A DNA stretch of 64,000 bases from Parahaliea mediterranea (GCF_017255185.1 NZ_JAFKCZ010000006.1:62001-126000), one strand, 5' to 3'; shown: positions 34,864 through 45,079, numbered from the stretch's first letter. Notes: generated by a model from the sequence alone, not told the origin. A program made the numbers and translations.

Positions 34864-35913
34864 CTACTCTTTCTCGGCGGCCGCCTCGACACCCTGCTCC
34901 TTGTCCTGTTCGCCCTTCGACGGCGGCGCAGTCATCATCTGGCCGCGGATCTGGGTCTCGATCTCGTTGGCCACCGCCGGGTTGTCCTCGAGGAACTTGG
35001 CGGCATTGGCCTTGCCCTGGCCGATTTTGTCGCCCTTGTAGGAATACCAGGCACCGGCCTTGTCCACCAGGTTGAGCTTGACGCCCCAGTCGATGACCTC
35101 GCCCATGTGGTAGATGCCCTTGCCGTACATGATCTGGAACTCGGCCTGCTTGAAGGGCGGGGATACCTTGTTCTTCACCACCTTGACCCGGGTCTCGTTG
35201 CCCACGACCTCGTCGCCCTCCTTCACCGCGCCGATGCGGCGGATGTCCAGGCGCACCGAGGAGTAGAACTTGAGGGCGTTACCGCCGGTGGTGGTCTCGG
35301 GATTGCCGAACATCACGCCGATCTTCATGCGGATCTGGTTGATGAAGATCACCAGGCAGTTGGTCTGCTTGATGGTGGCGGTGAGCTTGCGCATGGCCTG
35401 ACTCAGCAGGCGCGCCTGCAGGCCCACGTGGGAATCGCCCATCTCGCCCTCGATTTCGGCCTTGGGCGTCAGCGCCGCCACGGAATCCACCACCAGCACG
35501 TCCACGGCGCCGGAACGCACCAGCATCTCGGCCACTTCCAGGGCCTGCTCGCCGGTGTCGGGCTGGGACAGGATGAGGTCGTCCACCGCGACACCGAGCT
35601 TCTCGGCGTAGATCGGGTCCAGGGCGTGCTCGGCGTCGATAAAGGCCGCGGTACCGCCGGCCTTTTGCGCCTCGGCGATCACCTGCAGGGTGAGGGTGGT
35701 CTTGCCGGAGGACTCCGGCCCGTAGATTTCGCAGATACGCCCCTTGGGCAGGCCGCCGATACCGAGGGCGATATCCAGGCCCAGGGAACCGGTGGAGATG
35801 GCGGGAATGGCGGCGCGCTCGTTGTCGCCCATGCGCATGACCGTGCCCTTGCCAAACTGGCGCTCGATCTGCGACAGCGCGGCGTCCAGTGCTTTCTGCT
35901 TATTGGGGTCCAT
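34864..35913 (-). CDS. recA: recombinase RecA
   Basis: 349 residues, typical length. Walker [10 protein letters not shown] is near residue 66, and the body continues through the conserved [29 protein letters not shown] and [11 protein letters not shown] segments to an acidic C-terminal tail ([14 protein letters not shown]). It catalyses strand exchange and LexA cleavage. A LexA-like box lies 43 bases upstream of the ATG, so the gene is probably SOS-induced. Confidence 0.98.
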   Translation of the reverse strand: MDPNKQKALDAALSQIERQFGKGTVMRMGDNERAAIPAISTGSLGLDIALGIGGLPKGRICEIYGPESSGKTTLTLQVIAEAQKAGGTAAFIDAEHALDPIYAEKLGVAVDDLILSQPDTGEQALEVAEMLVRSGAVDVLVVDSVAALTPKAEIEGEMGDSHVGLQARLLSQAMRKLTATIKQTNCLVIFINQIRMKIGVMFGNPETTTGGNALKFYSSVRLDIRRIGAVKEGDEVVGNETRVKVVKNKVSPPFKQAEFQIMYGKGIYHMGEVIDWGVKLNLVDKAGAWYSYKGDKIGQGKANAAKFLEDNPAVANEIETQIRGQMMTAPPSKGEQDKEQGVEAAAEKE

Positions 35914-35955
35914 ATATCGTCTCCGGCTTGATCCAGTATTCTGTACAGCAAACTA

Positions 35956-35971
35956 CTGTATATATACTCAG
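35956..35971 (-). promoter_or_regulatory. LexA (SOS) box of recA
   Basis: CTGTATATATACTCAG matches the gammaproteobacterial CTGT-N8-ACAG consensus with one mismatch (TCAG for ACAG). It overlaps the AT-rich recA promoter region. Confidence 0.75.
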
Positions 35972-36100
35972 TTGTCGGAGAGAGAATTGCAAGCCCGGAA
36001 AGCCAACAATTTTGGCCAGATGTGCCCACTCGCCCACGATATGTCTGAAAATTCGACAGGTTGCAGGCAGGTGGCCGGGGGCGACCCCCGCAGAAGCCGT

Positions 36101-37135
36101 TCAATCGCCCGGCGGGGCCTGATCCGCGGCCACCGCGTAAAACAGGCAGTCGCTCTGCGCGATATCCGGGTTGTTGGTGACCATGAACAGCTTCAGCGCG
36201 CGCGCCGGATAGAGACGGCCCCCGTCGACACGCACCAACTGGCTCACCGCGCAGCGCCCGCCGGCGTCCTGCGCGCAAAACAGGCGGCGCGGGTCGCCGC
36301 GGGCCCAGCCCAGCGCCTGTTCCGGCCGCACCACGCCGAAATTGTGCCGCTCGACATCGGGCAGCAGGGTGACGTCGGCATCCGGGGCGGCGTGGTCGGC
36401 GTAGGTCAGGGCGATACCGGCGTTGAGTTCCAGCCGGATGGGATCGAGAAACAACTCCAGGGCGTGCTCGTTGCCCTCCTCCGCCAGCACCCGCTCCGCC
36501 AACAGGTAGCGCGCCAGGCCCTCGGCCGCCAGCCGGTGGGCATCCTCGTCGAGGCGCCCGCCGACCTCCACCGTTACCGTGGGGTAGTTGTGCTCGGAGA
36601 TTTCCATCAGCGCGCCGAGACCCAGGTGGGACACCACCAAACGTTCGGTGAACAGCGCCACCAGGGCGTCGTGGTGGCGATCCCGGTGGGTGCACACACC
36701 GAAGGCGGGCCCGGAGCCGGAGGTGTTGTGCATATCGATCACCGCTTCCGGATGGTGCAGGCGGAGCACCTCCAGGATTTCCTCCGCCAGCCGGCCCTGC
36801 TCGTCGTGGAAGGGCGGGCGGAAACACCGGTTGAGATCCCGGGCGCCGGGCAGCATGCGGTGGCTGAACAGGGGGGGCTGCAGGGCCGCGGTCACCGAGG
36901 CCACGATGCACAGCGTGTTCACCGCCGGCTGGCGGCCGGATTTCAGCCACAAAAACAGGGCCCGGGCCCCCGAGGGTTCGTTGCCGTGCAACAGGGTGAC
37001 GAAGGCGCGGGTGCGCCCGCTGTCGGCGCCGTCGAGGAAAATGCAACTGGGGCCGTCCAGGTAGCGCAGGAAGGCCTCCACGTCGCCACCGATTTCGGTG
37101 GCCAGGGGATTGCGCAGGAAGCGGAAGCGCCTCAC
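36101..37135 (-). CDS. succinylglutamate desuccinylase/aspartoacylase family protein
   Basis: 344 residues from a GTG start that overlaps the stop of the upstream ligase-like gene (GTGA). The long upstream extension in this frame is antisense noise and was rejected. Zinc ligands of the M14-like AstE/ASPA fold are visible: His50 and Glu53 in LLHGNEPSG and His136 in IDMHNTSG. A catalytic glutamate lies in TVEVGGRL. Members hydrolyse N-acyl amino acids or remove small acyl groups. The overlap with a glutamate-cysteine-ligase-like gene suggests a paired making-and-cleaving role, but the substrate is unknown. Confidence 0.8.
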   Translation of the reverse strand: MRRFRFLRNPLATEIGGDVEAFLRYLDGPSCIFLDGADSGRTRAFVTLLHGNEPSGARALFLWLKSGRQPAVNTLCIVASVTAALQPPLFSHRMLPGARDLNRCFRPPFHDEQGRLAEEILEVLRLHHPEAVIDMHNTSGSGPAFGVCTHRDRHHDALVALFTERLVVSHLGLGALMEISEHNYPTVTVEVGGRLDEDAHRLAAEGLARYLLAERVLAEEGNEHALELFLDPIRLELNAGIALTYADHAAPDADVTLLPDVERHNFGVVRPEQALGWARGDPRRLFCAQDAGGRCAVSQLVRVDGGRLYPARALKLFMVTNNPDIAQSDCLFYAVAADQAPPGD

Positions 37136-38601
37136 AGCGGCCACTCCGCCACTGGCCGGTTGCCGACGCTGTTGTCGACAAAGTCCTGCAACATGGCGTA
37201 CAGCGCCGCGTCGGCGGGCAGTGACTCGCGCCAATGGGCCAGGCGCCGCACCTGCCAGGTGGCGCCAGTCTGGCCGCGGGCCAGGCGCCGGGCTATCACC
37301 CCCAGGTATTTTTCCGCCTCGGCGCTGTCGATACCAATGGCCTCCAGGCCGCGGTAGGCCAGCGGCAGCAGCCTGCCGATGACCGCGTCGGCGCGCTGTT
37401 CCCGGTAGCCGCTCTGTTCCGGGTCCGGCCACACCAGCCGCGCGGCCAGCCCGTGCTGGGCCGCGCGGTAAAAATTGTACTCCGCCATGTGGAAGGGCAG
37501 CGCGGACAGCAGCGTGTCGATCTGCGGGCGGATGCCCTCGGCCAGCCCCACCAGGAAAGCGGCGTTGGCCACCATGTCCACCGGCGTGGGCCCGGCGGGC
37601 AGGGCCCGCATTTCCACCCTCAGGTGCCCGCCGTCCGCCGGGTCGTAGACCGGGCGGTTCCAGGACCACACCGTGCTCTGGTGCAGGCGCAGCTCGCGCA
37701 GCGGCGGCACCTCGGGCACCGGGTCCAGGGGCGCGCCGCACACCGGCAGCAGTGGCGGGTACAGGCGCACCGCCTCAGCAAACAGCTCCAGGGGGCCGCG
37801 CCGCACCCAGCCGTGCCCGAAGTTGACCCGGGCCGGCTCGTTCCAGCTATAGGGGTCGCGGACGCGGGTGTCGATCGACTGCTTGAACAGCGGCACCCGG
37901 GTCTCCTGCCACAGGCAGTGCCCGAACAGGATCGGCGAATTGCCGCCGATGGCCAGCGCCAGGGGCGTGGCCAGCTGGATGGCGTTGAAGGTATCGCCGA
38001 AATCCCCGGGGCGCACCCGGTAGTGCACCTGGAACGAGGTATTGGCGCCCTCGAGGGTAATGTCCGCCATTTCCAGTTTGAGCGGCTCGGGGCCGTCGAT
38101 GTCCACGCGAAATTCTCGGCCGCGGCGGCGGATCAGCTGCGCCACCAGGGCGTGAAAGCGCTTGCGTTCGGTAATGCAGTGGGGGCCCAGGTCCTCGTCG
38201 CGCAGGGTCGGCAGGATGCCGGTGAGCACGATCTGGCCGCCCCGCGCCGCCGCCAGCTGGCGCAGGCCGCGCAGCTTGTCCAGGATTTCCGCCTCGGTGC
38301 GCGCGAAGGGGCGCTGGTCGAGGCCGTATGGCGAGAGATTGTATTCCAGGTTGTAGCGGTTCAGCTCCAGGGTCAGCTGCGGGTCGTCGGCGTCGGCCAT
38401 CAACTCCTGGTTGGCGTACAGCGGCCGGCCGCCGGTGTCCACCAGGTACATCTCCAGCTCGGAACCCAGCGACCCGGGGCCGTCGCCGAACCCGGGGCGC
38501 GCGAGGCAGCGCTCGAGCTGCCCCAGGTTGTCGTCCAGGCAGTGGCGGAAAGCGGCATAATCGCCATCCTCGAATTCCGTCCTGTCGATGTCGCCGCCCA
38601 T
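37132..38601 (-). CDS. glutamate-cysteine ligase family 2 (GCS2)-like ligase
   Basis: 489 residues from the ATG of MGGDIDRTEF; an upstream ATG 30 codons earlier gives a non-homologous leader. The GCS2 fold is seen in GSELEMYLVD (ATP/Glu site), GANTSFQVHYRV, and IGGNSPILFGHC. Family members join glutamate or similar acids to an amine with ATP. It is much longer than YbdK-type enzymes (about 370 residues), with an extra C-terminal domain. The ribosome site is weak. It overlaps the downstream aspartoacylase-like gene by four bases. Glutathione synthesis by the standard GshA route is not implied. Confidence 0.75.
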   Translation of the reverse strand: MGGDIDRTEFEDGDYAAFRHCLDDNLGQLERCLARPGFGDGPGSLGSELEMYLVDTGGRPLYANQELMADADDPQLTLELNRYNLEYNLSPYGLDQRPFARTEAEILDKLRGLRQLAAARGGQIVLTGILPTLRDEDLGPHCITERKRFHALVAQLIRRRGREFRVDIDGPEPLKLEMADITLEGANTSFQVHYRVRPGDFGDTFNAIQLATPLALAIGGNSPILFGHCLWQETRVPLFKQSIDTRVRDPYSWNEPARVNFGHGWVRRGPLELFAEAVRLYPPLLPVCGAPLDPVPEVPPLRELRLHQSTVWSWNRPVYDPADGGHLRVEMRALPAGPTPVDMVANAAFLVGLAEGIRPQIDTLLSALPFHMAEYNFYRAAQHGLAARLVWPDPEQSGYREQRADAVIGRLLPLAYRGLEAIGIDSAEAEKYLGVIARRLARGQTGATWQVRRLAHWRESLPADAALYAMLQDFVDNSVGNRPVAEWPL

Positions 38602-38704
38602 GTTTGCGTCCGCCCGGCCTCCGCGTCGGTTTTCGCATTCCCAGCATAGCAGTATAGACAGGCCTGCGGATTGGGCGCCGACGGCCGCCATGCCGGCTGG
38701 ACCG

Positions 38705-39013
38705 CTACTCCTCCAGCATGAAGCGGCGCAACTGCCGGCGCAGCTCGCTGTTTTCGCGGCGCAGGCGCTCGCGCTGGCGCAGCAGGTCGATCAGCATGGC
38801 GGTGGCCACCCAATCCAGGTCCAGGTCCCGGCGCAGGCGCAGGGCCTTCTGCATCCAGCCGGCGGTGGCGGTGTCGAATTCCCAGTCGCGACTGCCGTGC
38901 CCCGCCAGCGGCCGGCCGATGCCGTGTTCGACAATGGTCACCACCTGCTGCTCGGTGATGCCCTCCCGTTCGCAGAACTCGCGCACGGTGATGCGCAGGA
39001 TGCTGGTGCTCAT
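38705..39013 (-). CDS. cbpM: chaperone modulator CbpM
   Basis: 102 residues from an ATG that overlaps the stop of cbpA (ATGA). It has the CbpM pattern: an N-terminal winged-helix-like part ([20 protein letters not shown]), a [20 protein letters not shown] segment, and a C-terminal coiled coil ([16 protein letters not shown]). CbpM binds the J-domain of CbpA and inhibits it. The gene pair is therefore the usual cbpA-cbpM operon. Confidence 0.93.
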   Translation of the reverse strand: MSTSILRITVREFCEREGITEQQVVTIVEHGIGRPLAGHGSRDWEFDTATAGWMQKALRLRRDLDLDWVATAMLIDLLRQRERLRRENSELRRQLRRFMLEE

Positions 39014-39957
39014 GCCGATGCCCTCCACTGCGCCCGCGGATCAAAGGCCGCCTCCCCGGCCAGCTGCTGCCACAGCTCGCGGGTCCTGTCGTTGTCTTTG
39101 TCCGGCATCACCACCTTGAGCACCGCGTACAGGTCGCCGCGCCCCTGCCGGCCGACCAGGCCCTTGCCCTTCACCCGCATCTTGCGCCCCGACTGGCTGC
39201 CGGGCTTGATGGTGAGGGTGATCTTGCCGTCGAGGGTCGGCACCGTGACCTTGGCGCCCAGCGCCGCCTCCCAGGGGGCGACGGGGACCGTCACCAGCAG
39301 GTCGTGCCCCTGCACGTCGAACAGGGGGTGGGGCACCAGGCGGATGTGCAGATAGAGATCGCCGTCCGGCGCGCCACCGCGACCCGGCACCCCCTGGCCC
39401 CGAAGGCGGATGCGTTCGCCCTCGCCGACCCCGGCGGGAATCGTCACCTTCAGTGATTTGCGCTGGCTCGTGCGGCGGCCGCCCTCCACCACCGGCAATT
39501 CGTATTCCACCGGCTTGCGGGTATCGGCGAGGGTCTCCTCCAAAAACACCGGCATCTCGATTTCGACATCCTGCCCGCGGGCGCCGGCGCCGAAGCCGGC
39601 ACCGCCCCTCTCGGCCTCGAAACCGCCACCGAAAATGGAGTTGAAAAAGTCGGAAAAATCCCCGGAAAAGTGGTGCTCCGCCGCGCCACCGGCGCGGGAT
39701 TGCCAGCCGGGGGGCGGCTCGAAACCGCCCGCCCGGCGCCCGCCGTAGCGGCGCAATTCATCGAACTCCGCGCGCCGGGTATCGTCGCCCAGCACTTCCC
39801 AGGCCTCCGCCACTTCCTTGAATTTATCCTCCGACTCCTTGCCCGGATTGAGGTCCGGGTGGTACTTGCGCGCCAGCTTGCGGTAGGCCGCCTTGATGTC
39901 GGCCTTTTCCGCGTCCGGCTCGACGCCGAGGATCTGGTAGTAGTCCTTGAAATCCAT
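39010..39957 (-). CDS. cbpA: curved-DNA-binding co-chaperone CbpA
   Basis: 315 residues. An N-terminal J-domain (DYYQILGV, then HPD in [11 protein letters not shown]) stimulates DnaK. A Gly/Phe-rich linker follows (about residues 70-130), then two C-terminal substrate-binding beta domains ([16 protein letters not shown]). No zinc-finger cysteines are present, which separates it from DnaJ. It is transcribed with cbpM downstream. The 200-base gap upstream, next to the divergent ybaK-like gene, has an inverted repeat CCCATAATGTATGGG (40010-40024) of unknown role. Confidence 0.95.
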   Translation of the reverse strand: MDFKDYYQILGVEPDAEKADIKAAYRKLARKYHPDLNPGKESEDKFKEVAEAWEVLGDDTRRAEFDELRRYGGRRAGGFEPPPGWQSRAGGAAEHHFSGDFSDFFNSIFGGGFEAERGGAGFGAGARGQDVEIEMPVFLEETLADTRKPVEYELPVVEGGRRTSQRKSLKVTIPAGVGEGERIRLRGQGVPGRGGAPDGDLYLHIRLVPHPLFDVQGHDLLVTVPVAPWEAALGAKVTVPTLDGKITLTIKPGSQSGRKMRVKGKGLVGRQGRGDLYAVLKVVMPDKDNDRTRELWQQLAGEAAFDPRAQWRASA

Positions 39958-40179
39958 ACGCCCGTCCAGATTGAGATGGCGCCCGCAATGGCGCCCTTAA
40001 ATCCACCCATAATGTATGGGTATGTTGCGGCGAGATACAAGCCTTGTACGGACGGTAATAGTGCCGCCGGTATCAACCCGATGCGCTCTTAGACCGTATG
40101 TGCATTAGCCCGAACGGCGGCCCGGAGCGGGCTATACTGCGGATACCGGCCGCGCCGCGATGTGCCTGGAGGCAGTATC

Positions 40180-40680
40180 ATGAGTCTCTCTCCCGCTATC
40201 GAACACTACCTGAACACGCAGCACGTGCCTTTCGAGCTGCTGGAGCACTCCCGTTCCAGTACGTCGCTGCAATCCGCCCACCTCGCCCATGTCACGCCCG
40301 CGCAACTGGCCAAGGCCGTGGTGGTCAGGCGCCGGGACCAGCTGCTGATGTGTGTCCTGCCCGCCTCCCACCAGCTCATGCTCGAGTGGCTGAACAACGA
40401 CTACGGCGGGCACTACCAGCTGGTCAGCGAACAGGAGCTGGCCGAGCTGTTCCCCGACTGCGACACCGGCGCCATCCCGCCCCTCGGCCAGGCCTACGGC
40501 ATGAAGGTGGTGTGGGACAACAGCCTGCGCCACACCGAGCACGTCTACCTGGAAGCAGGGGACCACCGCCACCTGGTGCACCTGCACAAGGACGACTTCA
40601 TGTACCTGATGGCGACCCAGGACCGCGCCACCATCAGTTGCGCGGCGGACACCGTGGAGTACTACCGCCACGTGCACTGA
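40180..40680 (+). CDS. YbaK/prolyl-tRNA-editing-domain aminoacyl-tRNA deacylase
   Basis: 166 residues from the ATG of MSLSPAIEHY, which has GGAGG eight bases upstream. It has the YbaK/EbsC fold: VPFELLEHSRSSTSLQSA at the start, AKAVVVRRRDQLLMCVLPASH with the conserved lysine, and a C-terminal half lacking the classical full motif set. Members remove wrongly attached amino acids from tRNA. It faces cbpA with 222 bases between. Specific substrate (Cys-tRNA-Pro or another) is not predicted. Confidence 0.85.
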   Translation: MSLSPAIEHYLNTQHVPFELLEHSRSSTSLQSAHLAHVTPAQLAKAVVVRRRDQLLMCVLPASHQLMLEWLNNDYGGHYQLVSEQELAELFPDCDTGAIPPLGQAYGMKVVWDNSLRHTEHVYLEAGDHRHLVHLHKDDFMYLMATQDRATISCAADTVEYYRHVH

Positions 40681-40867
40681 CAGGGGTCCGAAGAGGCGCC
40701 CGCCAGGGGTTTTCAAACCCGCCGCGAGGCCGGCAAGCCGCGCGGTTTTTCGACAGCCCGCCAAGCCGGGCCCACGGCCGGCGCCACAAGCAGGCTGACC
40801 CGGCACCGCATTGCCAGGCGGGCGACGAGCCGCTAGAGTGGCGGCCCGTCCGCAAGCACCATCACCC

Positions 40868-42115
40868 ATGCGCGCCACGCCACCGGCACCAACACAACCC
40901 GCCCGCGCCTCCCCTTTCGCGGAGCCCCTGTTCCGCCGCTACTTTGTCGCCTCCTGCCTGTCCACCCTCGGCACCTGGATCACCCGCTTCCTGTTGGGCT
41001 GGAGCGCCTGGGAGTTGACCCACGCCGCCCTGTGGGTGGGCATCACCAGCGCGTTGATGTTGCTGCCGACCTTCGTCCTGTCGCCGGTGTTTGGGGTGGT
41101 ATCCGACCGGGTCAGCCCGCGCAACGGCATGCTGGCGACCCTGTCGGGACAGTGCGCCCTCGCCGCGCTGGCGGCCCTGGCGATGTACGGCGGGGTATTC
41201 GAGCTGTCGTGGCTGCTGGGCCTCGCGGTCGCCGTGGGCGCGATCAGCGCCGCCCACCACCCGCTGCGCCTGGCTTTGATTCCCCGGCTGGTGGGGCGCG
41301 CGGCGCTGCCCGCCGCCATCGGCGTCTCCGCCATCGTGTTCAACCTGTCGCGCATCCTGGGACCGGCGGCGGCGGGCTGGCTGTTGGCCCACACCGATGC
41401 CGCCGCGGCCTTTGCCGTGGCCGCCGCGCTGTTTGCCGGCGCCGGCCTCGCTCTGTTGCTGATGCGGGGCATCGCCGCGGTCGATCACGCCGGTGACGGC
41501 GCCCTGCTCGCCCAGCTGCGCGCCGGACTGCGTTTCGCCAGGGAGCACCCCACCATCCGCCTGCTGTTGCTGCTTACCCTGGTCAATGGCTTGCTGGGGC
41601 GCGCGATCATCGAGCTGTTGCCGGCGGTGTCCGGCAAGTTGCTGGACGGTGGCGCCACCACCCTCGCCGTGCTCACCGGCGCCGCCGGCGCCGGCTCCAT
41701 TCTCGGCGGGCTGCTGCTGACCCGCCTGCGCAGCGATGAACACGCGCTGGTCACCATGGTTGTCGGCAGCCTGTTTTGCGCCGCGGTGGTGCTGTTGCCG
41801 GTACACTGGGCCGCGGGCCAGTGGAGCCTGGCCGGCGTGGTGCTGCTACTGAGCCTGGCCACCACCACCGCGGGCACCGGCAGCCAGGCCCTGGCGCAGC
41901 TGGCGGTGCCCGACGAATTTCGCGGCCGCGTGCTCAGCCTGTGGACGGTGGTCACCATGGGCGCCCCCGCCGTGGGCGGTTTCGCCATGGGCGCCCTGGC
42001 GGACATGCTGGGTTTTGTCCCGGTGCTGGTGGGCGCCGCCCTGCTGGCGCTGCTGGCCATCGCGCTGCTGTGGCAGCCGGCGCGATTGCTGGAACACCCG
42101 GGGACGGAAGGCTAG
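40868..42115 (+). CDS. MFS transporter, EntS-like
   Basis: 415 residues with about twelve membrane helices. An early LSTLGTWITRFLLGWSAWEL and loop SDRVSPRNGM match the MFS_3/EntS group of exporters. The start is the ATG of MRATPPAP; no ribosome site is visible and a GC-rich extension upstream is implausible. The substrate is unknown: siderophore or drug export is a family guess. It stands between the ybaK-like gene and the cytochrome b561 gene, which lies on the other strand. Confidence 0.8.
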   Translation: MRATPPAPTQPARASPFAEPLFRRYFVASCLSTLGTWITRFLLGWSAWELTHAALWVGITSALMLLPTFVLSPVFGVVSDRVSPRNGMLATLSGQCALAALAALAMYGGVFELSWLLGLAVAVGAISAAHHPLRLALIPRLVGRAALPAAIGVSAIVFNLSRILGPAAAGWLLAHTDAAAAFAVAAALFAGAGLALLLMRGIAAVDHAGDGALLAQLRAGLRFAREHPTIRLLLLLTLVNGLLGRAIIELLPAVSGKLLDGGATTLAVLTGAAGAGSILGGLLLTRLRSDEHALVTMVVGSLFCAAVVLLPVHWAAGQWSLAGVVLLLSLATTTAGTGSQALAQLAVPDEFRGRVLSLWTVVTMGAPAVGGFAMGALADMLGFVPVLVGAALLALLAIALLWQPARLLEHPGTEG

Positions 42116-42170
42116 GCCCACATCCGGCGCCCCCGCCCGCCGCGACGGGGATCATCCGCAGGCCCGGGTG

Positions 42171-42719
42171 TCAGCGCCGCGCCGGCAGCATCCGCCGCAG
42201 CGTATCGTCGCCCTGCAGGTAATGGTGTGCCAGCGCCGCCAGCGCATGGAATGCAATCAGGCCGTAGCCCACCTTGCCCAGCAGTTCGTGCACCTCTTCC
42301 AGCTGCTCGGCAAGTCCCTCGTCCGGCGCCAACAGGGACGGCAGCCCCAAGCCCCACAGCGCCACCTCGTGATCCTCGGCGCTACGCACCGCCCAGCCCA
42401 GTACCGGCATCGCCAGCAACAACGCATACAGGCTGGCGTGCACCGCGCCGGCCGAGAACCGCTGCCAGGCGGGAGTAGTCGCCAGTGCCGGCGGCGCCGG
42501 CCTCGCCCACCGGTAACCGAGGCGCAGCGCGGTAACCAGCAAAATGCTCAGCCCGATATTAAAGTGCAGCCACTTCATGAAATCCCGCTCACTGGTACCG
42601 CGCTCGAACAACTCCCGCAGCTCGATGCTGCCATAGGCCCCGATGACCAGTAGCAGGGTGAGCCAGTGCAGCGCCATCAAGCCGGTGCCGTAGCGGACAG
42701 GTGCTTCGTGGTGGGACAT
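42171..42719 (-). CDS. cytochrome b561 family protein
   Basis: 182 residues from the ATG of MSHHEAPVRY, which has AAGGTGA five bases upstream. Four membrane helices carry the haem-ligand histidines seen in ALHWLTLLL, KWLHFNIG, VHASLYALL and the C-terminal FHALAALAHHY. The protein should move electrons at the inner membrane with two haems b. It lies 16 bases after the TPR protein gene on the same strand, so the two may be one operon. Confidence 0.9.
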   Translation of the reverse strand: MSHHEAPVRYGTGLMALHWLTLLLVIGAYGSIELRELFERGTSERDFMKWLHFNIGLSILLVTALRLGYRWARPAPPALATTPAWQRFSAGAVHASLYALLLAMPVLGWAVRSAEDHEVALWGLGLPSLLAPDEGLAEQLEEVHELLGKVGYGLIAFHALAALAHHYLQGDDTLRRMLPARR

Positions 42720-42735
42720 GGTGTCACCTTTTTTG

Positions 42736-43377
42736 TCATTGATGGTTAATGCGCGCCAGCAAGCTGCGAATCTCAGCCTGGCGGCCGCGATCGGCGATCT
42801 CGCGCCCGGGGCGCTGCGCCGCGTGTCGGGCCCGCTCCAGGTAGTGGCGGGCTTCCGGCTCGCGCTGCTCTGCGTATAGAAAATCCGCCATAAAATAGTT
42901 GTTGTCAATATCACTCGGGGCGACCTGCAGCGCTTCGGTAAGGTAGCGTTCCGCCTTGTCGTCGCTGCCAAAGCCCAGGGGCCAACCCGGCACCTTGGCA
43001 TAGAGCGTGCCCAGGCTGCACAGGGCCGCGCCATTCACCGCGCCGCGTTCGATGGACACCGCCCGCTCGAGCAGCCGACGCGCCTCTTTAGCCGCCCCCA
43101 GGGCCCCAAGGCCGCCTTTCACGCCGGCATAGCTGGAATAGGAGATGCCGCACCAGGTCAGCAGCGCCGCGCCGGCGTCCCGGGCCCGCGCCACTCCATC
43201 GCAATCCTCGGTCAATGCCTTCAGCGCAGCGCGCTGTGCGTCGCCGCGCAGCTCGAAATTCGCGTGTTCCCAGCGCGCTCGAACGCTCTCCGCCGCCACC
43301 CGCGCGCCGTCCTGCGCCGCCGCGCCCGACGCGATCACGCAGAGCCCCAGCAACAAGCCCATAATACGATTTTGCAT
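42736..43377 (-). CDS. exported TPR-like protein
   Basis: 213 residues from the ATG after a strong GGAGG. A Sec signal peptide of about 21 residues (hydrophobic core, cut near AAA) is followed by helical repeats including AERYLTEALQVAPSDIDNNY, then EPEARHYLERARH, as in tetratricopeptide proteins of the TatT/TRAP-associated type. It is probably periplasmic and mediates protein contacts. Its pairing with cytochrome b561 is by position only. Confidence 0.75.
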   Translation of the reverse strand: MQNRIMGLLLGLCVIASGAAAQDGARVAAESVRARWEHANFELRGDAQRAALKALTEDCDGVARARDAGAALLTWCGISYSSYAGVKGGLGALGAAKEARRLLERAVSIERGAVNGAALCSLGTLYAKVPGWPLGFGSDDKAERYLTEALQVAPSDIDNNYFMADFLYAEQREPEARHYLERARHAAQRPGREIADRGRQAEIRSLLARINHQ

Positions 43378-43639
43378 AACCGATACCTCCGCCCTATCCA
43401 GACACCCGGGCAGCCTAGCGTTGAAGTATTATCGAACACTTAAGGCGCGCGATTGCCGGGCCGAAGGTCACCCGCAAGCAGCCGCGCCCCGGGGGCTCCC
43501 GGCAGTCCCTGGCGCGCGACGCCTATTCTGCAACCCGGGAGTCTGCTAATGTGGCATCTTTCCATCGGTCTCGCCTAGAATTGCCGCCTGGAACCAATCC
43601 TCGAGCGGCGCACAGAGACACCTGGCCAATACCTCCCGA

Positions 43640-45079
43640 ATGTTCTTTACCGACGAGCGCACACAGTTTTTTCGCCCCCTTACCGGCAAGTACCGCGAGC
43701 AGGTCGCGGAGTGCCTGCGCCTGCTGCACGAGCGCTTGTACAGCTCCCACGCCGACTACGGTGAGTCCCTGCGCCGGGAGCAGGTGCTGGACGTGTTCAC
43801 CGAGGCCCTGGAGCGCGCGCCACTACTGGAGGGCGAGGACGAAGGCCGGTTTAGCGGCAACCGCGAACAGGCGGGCTGGATTCTCAACCAGCTGGTGGAG
43901 CACGGCTGGCTCAAGCGCGACAAGGACGAGGCCTCCTTCCAGTCCACCTACCCCTTCAGCCGCACCGGACGGCTGTTCACCCAGACCCTGGCCGAGGTGG
44001 ACGGGCGCAGCGTGCGCACCCGCCATCGCAATACCCGCAATACCCTCAATGCGCTGGCGGCTTTCCTGGAGCGCGGCGAGGCCTACGACCTGCTCGACGC
44101 CCACGAGCACTCCGAACGCATCATCGCCGACTTCACCGACATCATCGGCGAGCTGGAGGAGCGCAAGCGGGAGCTGGTGCGGGAGGTGGAGGCCCAGCAA
44201 CTGGTGCAGCAGGCCTCGGACCAGTTCTTCGACTTTATGGAAAAGCGCTTCCAGCCGGACGTGGCGATTCGCCTGTCCGCCGACAGCGTGGAAAAACACC
44301 GCGAGCGCATCCACGCCACCATCGGCAAGATCCGCCGCAAGCAAAAGGCCTGGAAGGCGAACGCCGAGCGCGAACTGCGGCGCCTGGCGCCGGACCTGGT
44401 GGTCAACGAGGACAGCTCGGTGTTGTGGCAGCTGCTGGACAGTATCGAGCTGCGCATGCGCAACGCGTCCCAGATCATGCTGCCCGCCCTGCGCCGCACC
44501 CTGCAGGGTTTTACCCGCCGCGCCGACATCATCATCCGCCAGCTCAGCTACCTGCACAGCCAGCGGCACAACGATATCGCGGGACTGTGCCGGGAACTCT
44601 CGGAACTGGACGACGAGACCTTCGCCCGCCGCCTGGCGGCGGCCGGCGAGGCGCTGGCCGGCCTGCGCGTGACCCTGGTGGACCCGGGCCAGAACCGCCT
44701 GCGCGAACGCCGCCCGCGGCGCGCGGTGCACAGCCGGATCGCGGAACTGGACGTCCCCGACGAGGCCACCCGGCGCGAACTGCTGACCCAGCAGCTGCTG
44801 GAAAAAGCCTTCAATATCAACAGCGGCGCCCTGCGCGACTATTTGCGCGGCGCGCTGGGCGCGAGCCGGCGCATCGACAACCGCGACCTGCCCATCAACA
44901 GTGCCGCCGACCTGCTGGCCCTGAGCCACGTGATCGAGCTGGGCAGCGCCGACCACGCCGAGGCCGGATTCCGCCTGCGCCTGGAGCCCACCGAGGCGAT
45001 CACCGGTGAACACTACTTTGCCCGCAGGGACGGTTACCTGCTGGAACTGGACTACGATGACGATACAAGCAAGCCTTGA
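43640..45079 (+). CDS. jetA: Wadjet defence protein JetA (kleisin-like)
   Basis: 479 residues, mostly helical, with two coiled-coil stretches (ELEERKRELVREVEAQQ near residue 170 and AWKANAERELRRL near 240). The opening FFTDERTQFFRPL and the whole sequence match the JetA family named PF18982/DUF5716, not the DUF3375-type JetA. JetA is the kleisin subunit (MksF-like) that links the SMC heads. It is first in a complete jetABCD operon and overlaps jetB by 23 bases. No ribosome site is visible before the ATG. Wadjet systems recognise and cleave circular plasmid DNA. Confidence 0.9.
   Translation: MFFTDERTQFFRPLTGKYREQVAECLRLLHERLYSSHADYGESLRREQVLDVFTEALERAPLLEGEDEGRFSGNREQAGWILNQLVEHGWLKRDKDEASFQSTYPFSRTGRLFTQTLAEVDGRSVRTRHRNTRNTLNALAAFLERGEAYDLLDAHEHSERIIADFTDIIGELEERKRELVREVEAQQLVQQASDQFFDFMEKRFQPDVAIRLSADSVEKHRERIHATIGKIRRKQKAWKANAERELRRLAPDLVVNEDSSVLWQLLDSIELRMRNASQIMLPALRRTLQGFTRRADIIIRQLSYLHSQRHNDIAGLCRELSELDDETFARRLAAAGEALAGLRVTLVDPGQNRLRERRPRRAVHSRIAELDVPDEATRRELLTQQLLEKAFNINSGALRDYLRGALGASRRIDNRDLPINSAADLLALSHVIELGSADHAEAGFRLRLEPTEAITGEHYFARRDGYLLELDYDDDTSKP

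Noticed and set aside
40010-40024. CCCATAATGTATGGG as a known operator
   Set aside because: The palindrome is clear but matches no regulator I can name, so it is only noted under cbpA.
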